Part shown: positions 58,500-64,000 of the stretch, one piece after another
Numbering within the stretch: the stretch's first letter is position 1
Layout: every line of letters starts with the position of its first letter
DNA from: Nosema muscidifuracis
Taxonomy: Eukaryota; Microsporidia; Nosematidae
DNA length: 64,000 nt
Reading direction: 5' to 3'
Assembly: GCA_028335825.1 (NCBI GenBank)
Contig: JAIOKI010000002.1
Location: forward strand, 1-64,000
The notes under the pieces: model-generated
Seen by the model: only the letters and a program-made list of their open reading frames with translations
The model's database searches: none
What the model was told of the DNA's origin: nothing
Made by a program: the position numbers and the translations under genes

Positions 58500-59830
58500 C
58501 CTCACTTTATAATATCATAAATATATCCTTCGTTTAATTGATTTTTATAATTATAGATTTTACAAAAGTTGAATATTTACCTTTTTTACTTTAATTTACT
58601 AAGGTTATTCTTCCTTAGAAGTATTTTCTCTAATATAGATTTTTAATTAGATTTATGACGTGGATTGATTAAATGTTTTATTTATATGTGAGACGTAATC
58701 TGACATCTTCTAATTATTTTCTTACAGAATCTTAAATACAATAATGGTCATGTAATTTTGTAAATATAATTATTTTCACACTCTATATCTGTAATTATAT
58801 ATTTTTCATCATGTGTATATTTGTGTTTATTAATTGTTAATATAATTGTAAATTCAATGGATTTGTTTGATATATTAAATGATAATAAATATAAAAGTAT
58901 GTATTTTCTTTTTTATGTTTATATTTGAACTAATATTAAATTATACAATTATCTATGTCAGATTAATTTTATCTTTTTATTAGTATTTTGAGTATAACAT
59001 GCATATTTCTTATTCACTCATACTTTAATTTTTCAACATTTCTATTACATTTAATTTGACTCATAAAGCCCTTGAATCTTCATCGAATATATCAATTCCA
59101 AGAATGATGCTTTTTTGATATTATTAAATGCTTTTGTATTATTTTTAATATCAATTAAATATAACTAAGATTCATCATATATCTACACATTGTAATTTTT
59201 AATATCTTAGATGCCTAATTTGTTATCAATTTAAAAAAATAGATTTTTAATTTTTTAATTAACATTGATTTGTTTGTATCTTTTTGTGCTTACATTAATT
59301 TAAATAAAAATCTATCTAGGTCTTTATCATATAGACACTAATATGTACAAATAAAAAATGATTTGTATATCAGAATTTCACAATTCTAAATCTCTAAAAG
59401 AATCTTGAATCTATTGACATTTTTATTTCTGTCAGTGGGGTGTAATCGTATATTATAAAGATCATCTTTAAAATTATAAACTATTCTCATAATATTAGGT
59501 AATATATATTTATATAACCATAAAGAAATTATTTAAGATGAAAATATTTATGTTTCTTTAAATGACTTATTTTATTCAGCCATGTAACTTTAAAATGATA
59601 ATTAAATATTTCATTAGTCTTTTTATTTCTTCTATATCTATATGTTCTTAATATTTTTTAACACATAAAATATTTAATGATTCTACGATATTTTTGATAG
59701 AAAATCATGTTTCTGTAACCTTCATAATTTTATTCTTTTACATGATATTATTTCTTCTGTGTTTATCTTAAGATTATATAAATCTCTTTTTTTTTTGATT
59801 CTTAACGCACATATTATTTTTTATGTTCGA
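58500..59830 (-). mobile_element. Possible Merlin/ISXO2-like DNA transposon fossil
   Basis: Minus-strand pieces include a segment near 59140-59050 (KASFLELIYS in one phase, then D-E-D-S-R-A-L in the next) and, near 58690-58650, a SHINKTFN run. Their order and spacing recall the first Asp block (WVFGGI-R) and the VNHS-F block of ISXO2-type transposases. The match is weak and crosses phase changes. Merlin elements are known in Nosema, which makes it plausible. Confidence 0.22.
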
Positions 59831-60946
59831 CTATATGAAGATTTTCGGCATTATAAAAATCAATTAATTTACCATGAGAGAAAATCTTTAAATATGAGAT
59901 GATAATTAAATAAAAATACTTCTGATAAGTTATTTGAATATTGTGCTTATTGATTCAATTGACTAACCGAATTCTATAATTTAACATTTAATACAGCTAT
60001 AATAATCACTCATATTTAATTTTTATTACCTTTATAAATTCAAATTACGTCTTTTATATATAGCTATTCCTTATAGGTGTACTACATTCTATCATCTAGA
60101 GAGTGTTAATTGAATATATGATTCATTTATAACCTATTAGGCAAAAATTATCAGAATCTTTTTAAAGATTTTATATGATGTTAATTAAAATTAAACGTAT
60201 AATTTTATTTTAACTTGTAAACATATAATGACGCACTATCTAACTTAAAAGTGGTATATTTTAACTATTTCAATGATGTATGTAATAAGAAATTTTTGAT
60301 TTTACGACACTAATCTTTTCATGAGGATATATACAAAATCATTAGAAAACTAGTAATATGAAGAGAACAAAATCTATTTTTTGGAAATACGAGAAATAAT
60401 ATTTTGAGTAAAAAGAATAGCTAAATATTATATATTTAAGATAGGATTATGAATTATGATCATAAGAGCTAATAACGAGATAAATATTAATATTATCTAA
60501 TTAAACTTTTTATCAAGTTATTTTACTATACATCTTAAAAGTCAATATAAAATATAAAAAAGATGATATTTTTTATAGAAAATTAATAAATTTTCTACTA
60601 AAATGATAATATGTTTTAGTTTTTATAACTCTTCTATACATAAATATATTTTTTATTAATTTCTTAAATCTTCATTTAGATGTACATGTCTATTTATACA
60701 GATCATTAATATTTTGACTCAGTATTTATTTATTCATGTCATGATTTATAAATTTTTTGATAGATGAGATATTGAACATCACATATTATTAATGTCAATT
60801 ATTTTCATTATTTTGTAATATTTTAATAGTTCAATGAATATGTAAAATAATTACCAAAAGATGAAATAATACAGTTTAATATAAATTCTTAGATATATTA
60901 AGCATATAATATTATCCTTTAAATAAAAATAAAATTAGTACTATTT
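59831..60946. other. AT-rich spacer
   Basis: Nothing is recognised in this 1.1-kb stretch. Confidence 0.4.
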
Positions 60947-61573
60947 ATGATAAGCATATTCTGTTCTTCACTTCTTTTATCTCCTATATTTACACAACTA
61001 GTTGATAGAAATATGAGTAAAGCATCTTTAAGAAACATTTAATGTTAAAATCTATGAGATTATACAAGGTTCTTTTGATATAACAGAAAATGATTATATG
61101 CCTATTTATAGGAAAATATCATAGACTAGTTATTTGTATGGAATAATTGTAGATTTAAGTAAATTAATTATCTTGATGATATGCATTTATACTCAATTTT
61201 TATTATCTTAATTGATGGAATTAGTCAATGATACTCTAAAGATTTTATATATGATATAAAAAACAACAAGATTGCGCTTGCAAGAAGATAATATAAAGAT
61301 TCTTTCTATATAAATTATTTTATTGGTATATCTTTTTTTTATCAATATGTAATTTTTGGGGACTGATACGTCTATAAAGAAACAAAGTCAATTACTTGGA
61401 TCAGTTTAAGTTTTCTTGCTGATTTAATTTATCAGTCTAAATAATTATAAAAAGGAACCCCAGAAGAATAAATATGTTTTTCAGCAACAATTCTTCATAC
61501 AACACAAAGGAAACAATATGAAAAAGAATATATTTGTATTCTATTTTATACAAGATATAAATATTTTCTGTAA
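60947..61573 (+). pseudogene. Broken secreted protein gene
   Basis: An ATG at 60947 opens a signal-peptide-like N-terminus (MISIFCSSLLLSPIFTQLVD) that stops after 32 codons. The protein-like signal continues in another phase with NVKIYEIIQGSFDITENDY near 61040-61095 and then in further pieces up to about 61573 (for example ITWISLSFLADLIYQSK). The GSFDITE piece resembles the GSFDLTE segment of the 541-residue protein (about residue 208), so a dead family B relative is possible. Several stops and phase changes are present. Confidence 0.4.
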
Positions 61574-61751
61574 TAACTCAATTAATTACCATCAATACTG
61601 TTAATTAGATTTAATCCAATAATTCATCTTGCTCACCATTTAATTTTTGGTTGTAGAGCATAAAAAAATAAATACAAAATATTAGTATATGGCTATAATT
61701 ACTAAATACTCTATTTTTATTTAATAAATAGTTAAAATTAAAATAAATTGT

Positions 61752-63417
61752 TTAATTAATATTTTTTTTATGATCATCTAACAATTTATAAATATCATCA
61801 TAAATAACTTCAGTCTGATTGTTGCCATTTTTATATTTAATTAAATTCATTAATTCCGATTTAATATCTTTAAATATTAACGAATAAATATTGATATAAT
61901 CTTTAGAGTTTTTTTCTTTAAGATAAAACTTGGAATAGAATTGATTTATGCAAAATATAATGTGATCAAAAGTATTCTTCAATTTATTTTTTACACTTTC
62001 GAAGAAATTAAATAACATCACTGTATCATTAGAAATATTATCTTTATTTTTTTTTTTCTCGTACATATCACACATTTCAAAATACATTGATAGATCAAAA
62101 AAGACACTTGAAATATTATCAGGTTTATAGCTAATTTCATCAATGATAAACTGAGAAAGTTTTTCGTAATATTCAGATTCAGAATTATCATTTTCTTTGA
62201 TTAATTTAGGATTAACGTAATCAAGATTTAGTTTATTATTACATTTTTCAACTAAATCTAAGGTGAATAGAATTTCATACATTATCAAATTTCTAGATTT
62301 TCCTTTATTAGATAAAATATTTATTAAAATATCCTTGTATAAATTACTATCTTTTATAAGGTAAAAAAATCTTAAAATACTTTCAATATTTTCTACGCTG
62401 CTATTTTGACAAGTTTCGAAAAAAAATCTTTATTTCTTCAAAAACATCTTCATCGATACAATTATTGTTTTTGAAATAAGAATACCAATTCGTAAATATT
62501 TTATCATTAAATAATCTTACTTGAAGATTTTGATCTTATTTTTTACTAGAGTTAGCTAAAGACTCATTATGGTTTAAAGTATCATCTTGAACAAATACAC
62601 CATTTTCATTAGATTCTGTTATTTTTCTGCATTTATCAAATTTTTTTGCTCTTGACTTAACTATATCATCTTTCATATCAATATAAATACGGGAAATATT
62701 TATTAATGATGATAATCGTAATATTTCGTTTAATTTTTCATCCTTATAATTAGAATACTTTTTGATATGATACTCTAGATATTTTTTGTAATTAAATTCA
62801 TTCATGTCAATACTGTATATAAATGTATTTTTACTATCTTGAGTTAATCTAAAATTTAAATCAAAATAATCACAACCTTTTAAATAGCTTAGATTAGAAT
62901 ATGATTTTCTATTATTGTATGAGTTTTTTGAAAATGAATTATTTTTCACGTCTTTATTGTATATTAAATATGACTTAGTAACTTTATTATAATTAATAAA
63001 ACGAGAATAATTTGAAAGATTTTTAATTAAATTATAGATTAGATCTTTATATTTAATAGTTTCCTTATTTTTAACAATATAAAAAAACTTATCTATATCA
63101 GAAAATCAGTGATTTACGGATCTTTAGTACATGCATTGGAAGATTACAGTCTTTGCTTATAAATACAAAATCTCCTGAATCAGTTTTCTTTGAAATAATT
63201 TAAAAACCTCTCGTATTTCTTTTTCAAATTATCATTTTTCATCTAAATCATCTAAAAACTTCTTGTATTTATTTTTCAAATTATCTTTTTGCTTCGAAAT
63301 TTCTTTTTTCAAATTATCAGCTTTCTTCGAAATTACTTTAGATAAACTTTTTCGTTTTTCTTTTTTCAAATCAGATGTAGCAATTGATATTAAATATAGT
63401 AAAGCAAAAAATTTCAT
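61752..63417 (-). pseudogene. Broken second copy of secreted family B
   Basis: The start (MKFFALLYLISIATS, signal peptide, ATG at 63417) and the C-terminal 180 codons are close to the gene at 31362-32996. Relative to it, this copy has an expanded Lys-rich segment after residue 25 built from short repeats (KKADNLKKE, KQKDNLKN) ending in TGA near 63230. It also has a deletion of about 40 codons near 63105, an in-frame TAA near 62533 and one extra base in an A/T run at 62419-62426 (eight against seven). Between these the open pieces are 62949-62536 and 62288-61752. Its CCCC start motif is intact. This is the host's own gene, duplicated and then lost. Confidence 0.85.
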
Positions 63418-63420
63418 GAT

Positions 63421-63424
63421 GGGG
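63421..63424 (-). promoter_or_regulatory. CCCC start-proximal motif
   Basis: The minus strand reads ACCCCATCATG. The intact sister gene reads ACACCATCATG at the same place, so the dead copy has the better motif. Confidence 0.55.
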
Positions 63425-64000
63425 TAAAAAAATTTCAAATTTATATTTTTAAAAATAAATTAATTTTTTTTTTAATTTAAAATTGACAAATAAAAAATCA
63501 TAGATATGTTAGAAATAAAGAAATAAAGAATTCTTATTTTTAATTTAAAAACTATAAGAATATATTTTTGCAATTTTTTATTGTAGTTAGAAAATAATAA
63601 ATATATCATAATTAATATAATATTTTATTTTTATGTAATTGTTGTGTAATTTTAATTTACAAATAAAAATTTATCATTTAAATTAAAAATATATCAAACA
63701 TTTATATATGTCAGATACAGAGATAATAATTTTCTTTTTGTCTTCAGAATGCTTATGATTAAAGAAATTAAATTTTATAAATTCAAGATGTTTGATTGAT
63801 AATGATAAATTAAAAATTACGTATTTAAATTCTGATTTTATAATTTATAATTTGAGACACTGTAGATAATCCAATAAATTATATAACAATAATGATTGAT
63901 AATTTAAATACTTTATTATTTTTAGAAGAGTAGAATTTCATCTTCTATTTATAGTTGATTATACATAGATAAATTGATTGTTTCAAAGTATTGTACTAAT

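Larger units (their letters stand above)
61612..63983 (-). repeat. Duplicated block B, copy 2 (2.37 kb)
   Basis: Second copy of 31222-33583, same orientation, about 30.4 kb further in. Both ends are abrupt: AATCCAATAATTCAT at the low end and AAATTGATTGTTTC at 63983, where the two copies diverge at once. Confidence 0.88.

Overview
The window is one end of a chromosome, most likely from a very AT-rich microsporidian of the Nosema/Vairimorpha type. It opens with about 3.8 kb of C-strand telomere repeat (CCTA units mixed with CCTAA, so TAGG/TTAGG on the G strand). Behind it lies about 60 kb of extremely AT-poor-in-genes subtelomere. The assignment is inferred from the microsporidian-style CCC or CC motif a few bases upstream of most starts, short intronless genes, a lone Q50 homeodomain gene, a mostly orphan gene set and extreme AT bias. 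No rRNA or convincing tRNA gene is visible.

Layout. 1-3815 is the telomere. 3816-10195 holds small secreted or membrane orphans on the minus strand; the outermost carries one in-frame TGA. 10196-20890 is mostly decayed DNA with a J-like multi-spanning membrane protein and a BEM46-like alpha/beta hydrolase. 20890-33583 holds a 442-residue secreted orphan (+), transposon fossils, the homeodomain gene and a 544-residue secreted orphan (-). 33584-48150 holds MULE and Ty3/gypsy fossils, broken host genes and one 118-residue membrane orphan. 48151-49776 is a 541-residue secreted protein distantly related to the 544-residue one. 50790-63983 repeats the earlier order: a 448-residue paralogue of the 442-residue protein and then a broken copy of the 544-residue gene.

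Intact genes cover only about 15 percent of the window. Seven of the ten larger intact genes start with a signal peptide, as do several broken ones, so this looks like a birth-and-death nursery of exported, lineage-specific proteins next to a telomere, worked over by transposons. At least three decayed frames keep their phase over 50-180 codons while gathering almost only TAA and TAG stops, which is the most unusual pattern here. No gene set forming a recognisable new enzymatic system was found; the candidate novelty is the paired secreted families and their duplication and decay.
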